Of a stretch of DNA of 44,182 nt, positions 5,642 to 13,762 are shown piece after piece (within the stretch, counting starts at the first letter, position 1; each line of letters opens with the position of its first letter). The stretch lies in assembly GCA_910584545.1 (NCBI GenBank), contig CAJUBC010000013.1, positions 1 through 44,182 of the forward strand, in the 5' to 3' direction. The notes under the pieces are model-generated. The model did no database searches, had not been told where the DNA came from, and saw nothing but the letters and a program-made list of their open reading frames with translations. The position numbers and the translations under genes were made by a program. The DNA comes from an uncultured Muribaculaceae bacterium (GTDB taxonomy: Bacteria; Bacteroidota; Bacteroidia; Bacteroidales; Muribaculaceae).

Positions 5642-8238
5642 TGAGCCGATTTGTCATATATGTGCTGTTTCTCGCTGTTGCGGTCAGTGCTGCCGCTCAG
5701 GTCAATGTTACCGGCAATGTCATCGAGAAGGAGAGGAATGAGCCTATTGTCGGAGCCTCGGTTATTGTCAAGGGTGCTGACGGCAAGATAAAGAAATTCG
5801 CCTCGTCAAAGTCGGATGGAGGCTTCTCTATAACCATGCCGTCGGCAAACGGTTGCCGACTGGAAGTTACCATGATGGGTTTCGCCAAACAATCCATTCC
5901 CCTTGACAGCGTGAGTTTCCCATTAACCGTATATATGGAGCCCGGAACCACCTTACTCAAAGAGGTGACGGTCAAGGCTGACCGCATAAGGGAGCAGGGC
6001 GACACCATCACCTACAATGTCGGGAGCTTCGCCCAACAGCAGGATAGATCCATCGGCGATGTATTGAAACGTATGCCCGGCATTGATGTAGCCAACAATG
6101 GCAAGATCCAGTATCAGGGCGAGGATATAAACAAATTTTACATCGAAGGCTACGACCTTCTCGGAGGCAAATATGGCATAGCAACCAACGGCATAAGCCA
6201 TGAGGATGTGGGCGCGGTCGAGGTCATGGAGAACCATCAGCCGATGCAGGTGTTATCGGGCATTTCTTTTTCCGACAAGGCGGCTATCAACCTCAAACTG
6301 AAAAACAAGGCGAAAGCCACATGGACTTTCCATGGCGATGCCGGAGGCGGCTGGTCGTGGCAGCCCGAAGGTGCGGTATGGGACGGCGAGCTGTTCGCCA
6401 TGGCCGCCATGCCCGGATTCCAGAACATAACCACCCTGCGCACCAACAACACCGGCGAGAGCCTTTCATCTTCAAATACCGATTTCTTCGCCGACCGTCG
6501 GCAGACCGGACTCAGCAGATATGTCGGAGTCGGACTGCCCGGAGTGCCGTCATTAAGCGACAAACGTACACTTTTCAACCGTTCCTTCCTCGTATCCACA
6601 AACAACCTGTGGAAACTTAAAAACGGCAAGTTCAAGGCTAATATCGACTACTCTTTCAACCGTGTCGAGGCGGCAGCTGAGAACATCACCACTTATTTTC
6701 TTGACGATGGAAACCGCATAATTACCGAAAACCGGAGCGGAACGGAACACAGCCACTCGCTGAGCGGCAAGTTCATCTATGAACTGAACCAAAAGACTGC
6801 GTTCATCAACAACACGCTCCAGACGAATATAGACTGGGATGATGTCAGCCTCACTGCAACCGGATCTCTACCCAACGGACAGTCCGCCAAATTGCCGGAT
6901 TATTATGTAAGCAACAGATTCAAGATGATAAAACGCTTCAAAGGCAAACATTTGGTGACATTCCAGAGCGTGAACGAATGGGAATCGTTGCCTCAGAATT
7001 TGGAATGCGGAATGTTGAATGGTGAATTATTCCAACAGAATATCTCAGACCATGCCTTCTATTATACCCATGAGAGCGCGGCATACGCTTTCAATATAAA
7101 GTGGGTAACGCTAAGCCTTGAAGGGGGCATAAAGGGTTCTCTTCGCTCGATGGACTCGCAGTTGACCCCAAACATTGACAATCTGCCGGAGGAACTTCCT
7201 GGAGTGACTGAAAACGTGGTAAACACCAACTATCTTACCGTATATGCTACCCCAAAGTTTGAATACTGGGTGCGCCGGGTAAATCTAACGCTCAATCTTC
7301 CCGTAAGCTATGCCCATTATTCCTTTGACAAGGCGATTGCCAACCATGACGATGTATATTTCTCTCCGTCGTTAAGTTTCAACTGGAAGCCCAACAACCG
7401 CTTTTCAGGCACCTTGCGCGGCGGTCTCGGACGCTCGCCGATGAATCTCAACCTTATCCATCCCGGGCTCATAATGACCAACTATCGCACTCTGAAATCC
7501 GGCGTGGATGATTTCTACAACCTATCGTCGCAGAATGTGTCGGCGAGCGTCAGCTACAAACATACACGCCATGGGTTGTTTGCCAACGGCATTGTGATGC
7601 ACTCATGGAGCCACATTCCATATACAATGGCGCAGCAGCTTTATGGTGATTATGTCGTTTACAGCTATGCCGACGCTAAGAGTGATGGCAAAACTCTTAT
7701 GGCGATGGGCAACGTCGGCAAGACCCTCGACTTCATGCGTGGAAGCTGTAATGTCAACGGCTCTTTCAGCCGAAGCGAGTCGCATCTGCTATCGCAACGG
7801 CAATCTGTAAATTCTGTCAGCTCCTCCTGGACTGTGGGGGGCAAAATCAGCGGCAGACCGTGCCGATGGTTCAGTTTCGATTACCGCATCGACTATTCCG
7901 ACAGTCATCTGACAATGAACGGCATGAGCGAGTCGTGGCTTTCGACAATGGAGAATGAGCTGAGCCTGACTTTCATTCCCTTAAGCAAGTGGCAATGGAC
8001 CGTCAGCTGCGAACATTACCGCAACGAGCTGACCGAGCATCAATATAAGAATGTGGTGATGCTTGACACAAAACTGACCTTTCAGCTCAACAAAAGGATA
8101 GAGTTTGCCGCGTCGCTCACCAACATACTCAACAAACGAAGCTATAACTACACCACTTACTCGCAGCTCTCATCCTTCGAGAGCCAGCGTCAGCTCCGTG
8201 GCCGTCAGTTGCTTCTCTCGATAATTCTCCAAAAATAA
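5641..8238 (+). CDS. TonB-type outer-membrane beta-barrel with carboxypeptidase-like N-domain
   Basis: An 865-residue outer-membrane protein. Signal peptide MSRFVIYVLFLAVAVSAAAQ is followed by a carboxypeptidase-regulatory-like domain (about 22-110, VTGNVIEKERNEPIVGASVIVKG), a plug-like segment (about 115-230, including IGDVLKRMPGIDV and INKFYIEGYDLLG), and a long aromatic-rich barrel of the OMP_b-brl_3 type. Such proteins import or bind large substrates through TonB, or act as export partners; no ligand is evident. The start at 5641 is chosen because a signal peptide follows and the ATG overlaps the preceding stop. No SusD-like partner is present, so it is not a canonical polysaccharide locus. 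The 12-nt gap to the GLPGLI gene indicates an operon. Confidence 0.9.
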   Translation: MSRFVIYVLFLAVAVSAAAQVNVTGNVIEKERNEPIVGASVIVKGADGKIKKFASSKSDGGFSITMPSANGCRLEVTMMGFAKQSIPLDSVSFPLTVYMEPGTTLLKEVTVKADRIREQGDTITYNVGSFAQQQDRSIGDVLKRMPGIDVANNGKIQYQGEDINKFYIEGYDLLGGKYGIATNGISHEDVGAVEVMENHQPMQVLSGISFSDKAAINLKLKNKAKATWTFHGDAGGGWSWQPEGAVWDGELFAMAAMPGFQNITTLRTNNTGESLSSSNTDFFADRRQTGLSRYVGVGLPGVPSLSDKRTLFNRSFLVSTNNLWKLKNGKFKANIDYSFNRVEAAAENITTYFLDDGNRIITENRSGTEHSHSLSGKFIYELNQKTAFINNTLQTNIDWDDVSLTATGSLPNGQSAKLPDYYVSNRFKMIKRFKGKHLVTFQSVNEWESLPQNLECGMLNGELFQQNISDHAFYYTHESAAYAFNIKWVTLSLEGGIKGSLRSMDSQLTPNIDNLPEELPGVTENVVNTNYLTVYATPKFEYWVRRVNLTLNLPVSYAHYSFDKAIANHDDVYFSPSLSFNWKPNNRFSGTLRGGLGRSPMNLNLIHPGLIMTNYRTLKSGVDDFYNLSSQNVSASVSYKHTRHGLFANGIVMHSWSHIPYTMAQQLYGDYVVYSYADAKSDGKTLMAMGNVGKTLDFMRGSCNVNGSFSRSESHLLSQRQSVNSVSSSWTVGGKISGRPCRWFSFDYRIDYSDSHLTMNGMSESWLSTMENELSLTFIPLSKWQWTVSCEHYRNELTEHQYKNVVMLDTKLTFQLNKRIEFAASLTNILNKRSYNYTTYSQLSSFESQRQLRGRQLLLSIILQK

Positions 8239-8250
8239 AACGATACCGAT

Positions 8251-9075
8251 ATGAACAGATTAGTTACATTCCTTACATTGTGCGTTGTAGCGATAGCTGC
8301 AAACGCGCAACCGAGAGCCGACATCGAAGTCAGCTACACTGCGATCTCTCCAAACATGAGAACCGGCAAGCTTGGAGATTCTACTCACCAGTATATTCTC
8401 TTAGCCAATTCCAAAGAGCAGAAATTCTACTCTCCCCGAACTGAACGGATTGACTCTCTCAACTCGACGCCGGACGGTGAGGCAAAATTCAAAGAGATGC
8501 AACGTGCGGCAGTTTTAGGCGGTAATTACGATGATATTCCTCGCAGGGATGGCTCTATGTATGTTGTCAAGTCTATAGACTCCAACATCATGAAAGTGTA
8601 TGATAGTGCCGGCACCGAGCAATATGTCGTGGAGGAACCCATTGAAACTATTGAGTGGACTCTCGTTGAAGATTCCACGAAAAACGTTATTGGCTACGAG
8701 TGTGTCATGGCAACCGCCGATTATCATGGCCGTAGATGGACCGCATGGTTTACTCTGGAAATACCCGTGCAGGCAGGACCCTGGAAGCTCTCGGGACTGC
8801 CTGGACTTATCTTGGAGGCTGATGCCGATAATGGGGTATATTCATTTGTGGCAACAGGTATTAAAACTACTGACCGTCCGATAATTCCGGTTTATCTGGC
8901 AGACAGGTATGAAAAAACCACCCGCAAAGACTTCCTGAAGGCAAAACGTTCATTCCTTGACAATCCACTCGGACAAATCAACGCCAAATATGGAACATCC
9001 GGTGAGGTGGTAAGTGGTGATGTCAAATTTGCCGACGCTTCAGTAGTAGACTTAATCGAAACCGACTATCATTGA
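8251..9075 (+). CDS. GLPGLI family protein (Porph_ging)
   Basis: A 274-residue secreted protein with a signal peptide ending near ANAQ (residue 20). The family signature GPWKLSGLPGLILEA is at about 176-190, preceded by the usual YECVMATADYHGRRWTAWFTLEIPV stretch. This family (TIGR01200 / PF09697) is confined to Bacteroidota and functionally uncharacterised; members commonly sit next to barrel proteins like the one upstream. It is probably periplasmic or surface associated. It closes the three-gene cassette; the next gene has its own promoter. Confidence 0.92.
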   Translation: MNRLVTFLTLCVVAIAANAQPRADIEVSYTAISPNMRTGKLGDSTHQYILLANSKEQKFYSPRTERIDSLNSTPDGEAKFKEMQRAAVLGGNYDDIPRRDGSMYVVKSIDSNIMKVYDSAGTEQYVVEEPIETIEWTLVEDSTKNVIGYECVMATADYHGRRWTAWFTLEIPVQAGPWKLSGLPGLILEADADNGVYSFVATGIKTTDRPIIPVYLADRYEKTTRKDFLKAKRSFLDNPLGQINAKYGTSGEVVSGDVKFADASVVDLIETDYH

Positions 9076-9170
9076 AGTTTTGTGAACTTCCTGATATGTC
9101 TATCACAGACAGTATCCTGTGGAAAATAGAGAATTTACATTTCTTGTTTTTACACATGCATTGTCTAAAT

Positions 9171-9192
9171 AGAAATTTTAGAAAAAATTTCT
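9171..9192. repeat. AT-rich hairpin upstream of the 9201 promoter
   Basis: AGAAATTTT, loop AGAA, AAAATTTCT: a perfect 9-bp AT-only-plus-one-GC hairpin 9 nt before the -33 element of the next promoter. It is too AT-rich and lacks a T-tract for a good terminator of the GLPGLI operon. Apart from this, 9076-9200 shows nothing recognisable. Confidence 0.4.
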
Positions 9193-9200
9193 CTGAAAAA

Positions 9201-9232
9201 TTTGGTTTATAACATAAACCTTATTAACTTTG
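9201..9232 (+). promoter_or_regulatory. Promoter of the membrane protein/regulator operon
   Basis: TTTG (9201-9204), 20-nt spacer, TAACTTTG (9225-9232): a full TTTG / TAnnTTTG promoter. Predicted transcription start is near 9239. The spacer is filled by palindrome 1, and a terminator hairpin begins about 4 nt after the predicted start. Confidence 0.75.
9204..9220. promoter_or_regulatory. Operator copy 1 (GGTTTAT-AAC-ATAAACC)
   Basis: A 7-bp perfect dyad with a 3-nt centre located between the -33 and -7 elements, where binding would exclude polymerase. The same dyad recurs 80 bp downstream. The likely ligand is the winged-helix regulator encoded at 9950 (inferred). Confidence 0.7.
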
Positions 9233-9242
9233 CACCTGAGAC

Positions 9243-9272
9243 AAGAGCGGAATCGCGCGACCGCTCTTTTTT
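9243..9272 (+). terminator. Intrinsic terminator within the leader
   Basis: Stem AAGAGCGG (9243-9250) and CCGCTCTT (9261-9268) with loop AATCGCGCGA, and a run of six T at 9267-9272, part of it paired. It lies downstream of the promoter and upstream of the first gene, so unregulated transcripts would end after about 33 nt. It may be an attenuator, or may protect the operon from upstream read-through. Confidence 0.7.
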
Positions 9273-9283
9273 CAGAGACGAAT

Positions 9284-9300
9284 GGTTTATAAAATAAACC
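9284..9300. promoter_or_regulatory. Operator copy 2 (GGTTTAT-AAA-ATAAACC)
   Basis: Second copy of the dyad, differing only in one centre base, exactly 80 bp after copy 1 and 26 nt before the start codon. With flanking T and A it extends to an 8-bp arm (TGGTTTAT / ATAAACCA). No convincing second promoter surrounds it. Two sites 80 bp apart would permit looping or roadblock repression. Confidence 0.7.
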
Positions 9301-9326
9301 AAATATCAACTTTAAATTTCTGAGAA

Positions 9327-9953
9327 ATGGAAGAAAGGAAACTAACGGAGAAAGAGAGCCTCGAAGTGATAACTTCGATGATTGCCCGGACAAAGGAGCG
9401 CTACATAGGGGATGGCCGCATCATGCTTATGTGGGGTTATCTCGTGACACTCGTGGCGATAGCCGTATGGGTAATGCTTGTGGCATCGCGGGGACAAAAC
9501 AGTTGGAACTATCTGTGGTTCGCGATCCCGGTAATCGGTGGCATCGCGACTCCGATAATGGCACGAAGAGAGCAGCGGAAAAAAGGAGTGAAGACGTTTT
9601 CCGACAAAATCACTTCAAGATTGTGGACCATCGCCGGACTGTCGGAGTTTTTAGCCATGATTGTGTGTGTCTGTATCCAGTTTTCTACCGGAATCAGTTG
9701 TTGGAGCGCGATGCTTGCCTATACTCTGATAGCAATGCCTGTTACCGAGATTGCGCAGGGACTGTTTATCGACGAAAAGAGCCTTACTGCGGGAGGTATC
9801 ATCGGACTTGCTGTCGGTATAGTTACTGTATGCTGTATTGCCGCCCCTATTCCACTCGGTGTCGACTGGTTTATGCCGATGTTCATCATTGCCTTTGCAG
9901 CCATGATGATAATACCGGGACACATACTCAACCGTAAAGCAACTAAAGAATGA
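9327..9953 (+). CDS. Six-helix membrane protein of unknown function
   Basis: A 208-residue inner-membrane protein. A charged N-terminal segment of about 30 residues (KLTEKESLEVITSMIARTKERY) precedes six hydrophobic helices, the first beginning near residue 35, with a basic loop REQRKKGVKTF between helices 2 and 3. Cysteines cluster in helices 3, 4 and 5 (VCVC, SCW, CC). No enzyme motif recognised. It overlaps the downstream regulator gene by 4 bases (ATGA), a pairing often seen where a MarR/PadR-like repressor controls its own membrane partner. Function is unknown; a sensor or transporter role cannot be told apart. Confidence 0.85.
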   Translation: MEERKLTEKESLEVITSMIARTKERYIGDGRIMLMWGYLVTLVAIAVWVMLVASRGQNSWNYLWFAIPVIGGIATPIMARREQRKKGVKTFSDKITSRLWTIAGLSEFLAMIVCVCIQFSTGISCWSAMLAYTLIAMPVTEIAQGLFIDEKSLTAGGIIGLAVGIVTVCCIAAPIPLGVDWFMPMFIIAFAAMMIIPGHILNRKATKE

Positions 9954-10234
9954 TGAAAGAGCTTAATCCGCTACTGCATTCGCAACTCCGGCTTGCCGTA
10001 ATGTCCATCCTCATGAATGTGGATGAAGCTGATTTTGTTTATCTCAAGGAGAAAACCGAATCGACCGCCGGAAACCTGAGTGTTCAGCTCGACAAACTAT
10101 CGACAGCAGGATACATCTCCATTGAAAAAGGAATGTCCGGCAAGCGTCCCCGGACTATCTGCTCAATCACCCCGGAAGGGCGCGAAGCTTTTGAAGAATA
10201 TGTCGATGCATTGAAAACCTATCTCAATCTCTGA
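9950..10234 (+). CDS. Winged-helix transcriptional regulator (MarR-like, HTH_34 type)
   Basis: A 94-residue single-domain DNA-binding protein. It begins NPLLHSQLRLAVMSILM, then has the helix-turn-helix region (about 26-60, FVYLKEKTESTAGNLSVQLDKLSTAGYISIEKG) and the wing (KRPRTICSITPEGREAFEEYVDALKTYL). This is the pattern of the stand-alone winged helix family HTH_34, normally dimeric. No ligand domain is present, so the signal probably comes from the membrane partner or from a small molecule. It is translationally coupled to the membrane protein. The twin palindromes at 9204 and 9284 are its probable targets. Confidence 0.9.
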   Translation: MMKELNPLLHSQLRLAVMSILMNVDEADFVYLKEKTESTAGNLSVQLDKLSTAGYISIEKGMSGKRPRTICSITPEGREAFEEYVDALKTYLNL

Positions 10235-10251
10235 TTGAATACCTATAAAAT

Positions 10252-10292
10252 CATAAGGCCAACGCACCAAAACGAGATGCGTTGGTCTTATG
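10252..10292. terminator. Long hairpin terminator after the regulator operon
   Basis: CATAAGGCCAACGCA (10252-10266) pairs with TGCGTTGGTCTTATG (10278-10292) through one G-T, a 15-bp stem with an 11-nt loop. It lies 17 nt after the regulator stop and 11 nt from the end of the convergent small gene, so it likely serves both strands although no T-run follows. Confidence 0.7.
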
Positions 10293-10303
10293 TGTATCAG
10301 TGA

Positions 10304-10533
10304 TCATCTTAAGCAAATCAGAAGCATAACCATTGATGCCACGGCGAACACAAGACCGATGGCAGCTATGGGAACAACTGTTTTCTTAACCGATTTGTCT
10401 GATCAGGTGTGAGTTTCTTGTCTCCATTCCGTTTGCAATAGGTTGATGTCATGATCCACCTGATAATTGCACTGAGCAACAGTATGCCGAGACTGATGTC
10501 AAGGAATAGAGTGCCTAAATGATATAAATCCAT
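10304..10533 (-). pseudogene. Frameshifted small membrane protein
   Basis: Read from 10533 on the minus strand, the frame gives MDLYHLGTLFLDIS..., one hydrophobic helix (about 8-28), a polar segment KRNGDKKLTPDQT, and stops at 10366. A second frame, entered around AAATCGGTTAAG, continues as VKKTVVPIAAIGLVF, a second hydrophobic helix, and stops at 10304. Joined by a one-base shift near CCTGATCAG the product would be about 76 residues with two helices and a basic linker. Either the gene is broken or the assembly has a one-base error. No family recognised. Confidence 0.5.
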
Positions 10534-10637
10534 AGTATTCCATTTTAAATAGAAACACCACAGACACTCAAACTGTTTTTGAATAGATAGCGCTCGCGGT
10601 CCTGAACCGACACCATCGCGTCAGCCGCCAGATCCTT

Positions 10638-10814
10638 CTATATTTTTGCAATCAGGAAGTCATAGGCCAGCCAGAAGAGAAGAGTGTATATAAAAATAAC
10701 TAAGAAATACCGTAACGGCTTCGGCTTAATGATCTGGAATTTGTCGAACCACCAAAGCAGAAGGTATCCGACCACAATGTAGATCAGCAAATAATACCAA
10801 GGCAATCTAAACAT
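10638..10814 (-). CDS. 58-residue two-helix membrane protein
   Basis: ATG at 10814, stop at 10638. The product starts MFRLPWYYLLIYIVVGYLL, has a basic linker (DKFQIIKPKPLRY, about 24-36) and a second helix (FLVIFIYTLLFWLAYDFLI). Two hydrophobic helices separated by a positively charged loop make a real coding region more likely than chance. No family recognised and no strong promoter upstream. It lies 104 nt upstream of the frameshifted small gene on the same strand. Nothing else was seen in 10815-10938. Confidence 0.55.
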   Translation of the reverse strand: MFRLPWYYLLIYIVVGYLLLWWFDKFQIIKPKPLRYFLVIFIYTLLFWLAYDFLIAKI

Positions 10815-10938
10815 AACTATATCTTAGGTTGGTTTACAAATTCAGACGCTAACATGAACAATTTATTACACCATCGCAGGAAAAAATTATCATTTATTAC
10901 GTTTATATAGTACAGAACTTACGATAAGACGTATTGAA

Positions 10939-11256
10939 ATGAAGATTATATACAATCGATGGATACCTTTCAGAGGCTTTTTGGCTATCAATCTGTTCGG
11001 GGTGCTGTTCGTAAGGGGATCTGGTGATGATGTAACCTCGACGCTGATCAACCATGAGCGGATACATACTGCGCAGATGAGAGAGCTGGGGTTCGTACCG
11101 TTTTATATATTTTATTGTTTTGAATGGCTGTTCAGGCTTACAAGAACAGGAAATGCTTATCGGAACATATCGTTCGAACGCGAGGCATACGCTAACGAAA
11201 GCAATCAGGATTATCTCGGCAGCCGACGGAAACTGGCGATGTGGAGACATACATGA
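10939..11256 (+). CDS. Small membrane-associated protein with HExxH motif
   Basis: A 105-residue protein containing LINHERIHTAQMREL: HExxH at residues 39-43, the zinc-binding signature of gluzincin peptidases, followed 36 residues on by FEREAYAN, which could supply the third ligand (Glu80 or Glu82). One hydrophobic segment lies between (about 51-66). There is no signal peptide. It is far shorter than typical metallopeptidases, so it may be a minimal zinc protein instead of an active protease. It is 67 nt upstream of the TonB receptor gene in the same direction. Confidence 0.7.
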   Translation: MKIIYNRWIPFRGFLAINLFGVLFVRGSGDDVTSTLINHERIHTAQMRELGFVPFYIFYCFEWLFRLTRTGNAYRNISFEREAYANESNQDYLGSRRKLAMWRHT

Positions 11257-11323
11257 TGTTTTGCCGATAAAGCCGTTGGATCATAAGGCGCAATAAAGAG
11301 AGGTACGTGGCGTTTTTTTATTA

Positions 11324-13741
11324 ATGAAAAATATCCGATTAGCGTTATTTCTGGTACTGGCCATTTCTTTGCCGGTGCTCGCTTTCGGCGACAATGTCAG
11401 GATTTCCGGCAAGGTCGTGGACAGCGAGGATAAGCCTGTGGAATTCGCAACCGTGCGAGTGGCTAATTCGGCAATAGGCACCAACACTGACCTCAAGGGA
11501 ATGTACACGCTTCAGGTTGCCGAGAAGGATACCATTGAAATGGTGTACAGCTGCATAGGTTTCAAAACCGTAACCCACAAGCTCATCAGTCCTAAGGGCG
11601 ATCTTACGCTCAACGTAAGGCTGTATCCGTTAGGTGTGGACCTTAGGGAACTCGAGGTAGTGGGGTTCAGGAACAATGTGAACGGCATGCAGACATTCGA
11701 CACCGAGGCGTTCAAACTGTCGCCAGATGTGTCGGGAGGAAGCGTGGAGGCCATGATCACGACTATGCCGGGAGTCAATTCCAATAATGAGATGAGTTCC
11801 CAGTATTCGGTGCGAGGCGGCTCCTTCGATGAAAATTCCGTCTACATCAACGGCGTGGAAATATATCGGCCTCAGCTTGTACGTAGCGGCCAACAGGAAG
11901 GGTTGTCGGTGATAAATCCCCATATGGTGGGAAACCTGAAGTTTTCATCCGGGGGCTTCCCCGCACGGTATGCAGACAAAATGTCATCGGCACTCGACAT
12001 CACCTATCGTGAACCGGAGGCGTTCGAAGGTGCCGTCGATCTCAGTCTCATGGGGGCCTCGCTTACAATCGGCCAGAATTCGGGAAAGTTCTCGCAGCTG
12101 CACGGCGCACGTCTGAAAAAGAATAACTCCTTGCTGTCGAGCCTTGATACGCGTGGAGAATATGACCCCTTGTATTTCGACTATCAGACCAACATAGCGT
12201 ACAAACCGAACGACCGGTGGAAGATAGATTTCCTCGGCAACATCTCCCTCAACCACTACAACTTCAAACCGGCGGACCGCGAGACAACATTCGGCACTTC
12301 CTCTGATGCAAAGAGTTTCCGTGTATATTTCGACGGTGAGGAAAAAGATAAGTTCGAGACCTACCTCGGAGCGCTCCAGGCTGTGTACCGCCATAACAAG
12401 GCCACAAGTTTCGCGCTCGGACTTTCGGCATTCCTGTCCAACGAGCTTGTCACCTATGACATTTCCGGAGAATACTGGCTTAATCAGGCCGGTACTTCAG
12501 GTTCGGATGATCAGGAGGGGATAGGCGGTGAACTCGGTGTCGGTAAATACATGGAGCACTCCCGCAACCGGTTGAAGACATCCGTTATACAGGCCTCTTT
12601 CAAGGGAACCACCAAATACCGTGTGAATAACTTCTCGTACGGAGTGGTCTATCAGCGCGAGAATTTCCGCGACCGCACCAAGGAATGGGAATGGCGAGAC
12701 TCTGCGGGTTATTCGCTTCCGAATCTCGATGACGGAGTCCACCTTATCTATAATCTCAGTTCACGACAGGATGCGGCGATCAACAGATTTTCCGCCTACA
12801 TCGAGGACGCGCTTTACCTTAGCAGTTCGAAGGCATACCTCACGCTTAATGCCGGCTTGAGATTCTCATATAACGATTTCAACCGGGAGTTTCTCTGCTC
12901 GCCACGAGTGAATCTTTCGATCAATCCTATGGAGCACGGCAACTGGTATTACCGCATAGGGGCCGGCCTTTACTACCAGAGCCCTTTCTATAAGGAATAC
13001 CGAGAGACTGTCACCGATGAATTCGGCAACGCTTCCATACAGCTCAACCGCGACATTAAATCGCCCCGAAGCATACAGTTCATATTCGGTACGGACTTTA
13101 CATTCAGAGCGATGAACCGTCCGTTCAAGCTGACCGGAGAAATCTACTACAAGAATCTGGCGAATCTGATCAGCTACGAGTACGACAACCTGAAAATCAA
13201 TTACTCAGGCCGCAATGACTCGAAAGGATATACTATGGGTCTCGATCTGAAACTGTTCGGACAGTTCGTGGAAGGAAGCGATTCCTGGATCAGCTTCTCG
13301 CTGATGCACACCCAGCAGACACTCGACGGCAAGAAAGTGCCGCTGCCGAGTGACCAGCGGTACTCATTCAGCCTTTATTTCACCGATTACCTGCCGAAAT
13401 TCCCCAGGCTGAGATTCAGCCTGCGTGGCGTGTTAGCCGACGGACTGACCATGACGGCCCCGCACACGAGCAGGACCGTGTCTTACTTCAGGGCTCCCGC
13501 ATACAAACGACTCGACATCGGGGTCAGCTGGACCTTTATCGGTTATCCCGGTGAGAAAAAGAGGGGAGGATTCTGGGGCAAGTTCAGGACCATAGTGCTC
13601 GGACTCGATGCATTCAACCTGCTTGACATCACAAACGTCAGCAGCTATTACTGGGTTACAGATGTCAACAACATCCGTTATGCCGTGCCGAACTATCTTA
13701 CGCGCCGACAGTTCAACCTTAACCTGAAGCTCGAATTCTGA
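11324..13741 (+). CDS. TonB-dependent receptor
   Basis: An 805-residue outer-membrane receptor. Signal peptide MKNIRLALFLVLAISLPVLA, a CarboxypepD_reg-like domain (about 25-110, ISGKVVDSEDKPVEFATVRV), a plug domain (about 120-235, with MITTMPGVNSNNEMSSQYSVRGG and VYINGVEIYRPQL), then a barrel ending in an aromatic residue (NLNLKLEF), as required for outer-membrane insertion. No SusD-like partner is present. It ends 21 nt before aguA, so the two may share a transcript. The ligand is unknown; import of a substrate for the agmatine pathway is a speculative possibility based only on position. Confidence 0.93.
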   Translation: MKNIRLALFLVLAISLPVLAFGDNVRISGKVVDSEDKPVEFATVRVANSAIGTNTDLKGMYTLQVAEKDTIEMVYSCIGFKTVTHKLISPKGDLTLNVRLYPLGVDLRELEVVGFRNNVNGMQTFDTEAFKLSPDVSGGSVEAMITTMPGVNSNNEMSSQYSVRGGSFDENSVYINGVEIYRPQLVRSGQQEGLSVINPHMVGNLKFSSGGFPARYADKMSSALDITYREPEAFEGAVDLSLMGASLTIGQNSGKFSQLHGARLKKNNSLLSSLDTRGEYDPLYFDYQTNIAYKPNDRWKIDFLGNISLNHYNFKPADRETTFGTSSDAKSFRVYFDGEEKDKFETYLGALQAVYRHNKATSFALGLSAFLSNELVTYDISGEYWLNQAGTSGSDDQEGIGGELGVGKYMEHSRNRLKTSVIQASFKGTTKYRVNNFSYGVVYQRENFRDRTKEWEWRDSAGYSLPNLDDGVHLIYNLSSRQDAAINRFSAYIEDALYLSSSKAYLTLNAGLRFSYNDFNREFLCSPRVNLSINPMEHGNWYYRIGAGLYYQSPFYKEYRETVTDEFGNASIQLNRDIKSPRSIQFIFGTDFTFRAMNRPFKLTGEIYYKNLANLISYEYDNLKINYSGRNDSKGYTMGLDLKLFGQFVEGSDSWISFSLMHTQQTLDGKKVPLPSDQRYSFSLYFTDYLPKFPRLRFSLRGVLADGLTMTAPHTSRTVSYFRAPAYKRLDIGVSWTFIGYPGEKKRGGFWGKFRTIVLGLDAFNLLDITNVSSYYWVTDVNNIRYAVPNYLTRRQFNLNLKLEF

Positions 13742-13762
13742 CAGTATTAAAGACACGTCACG

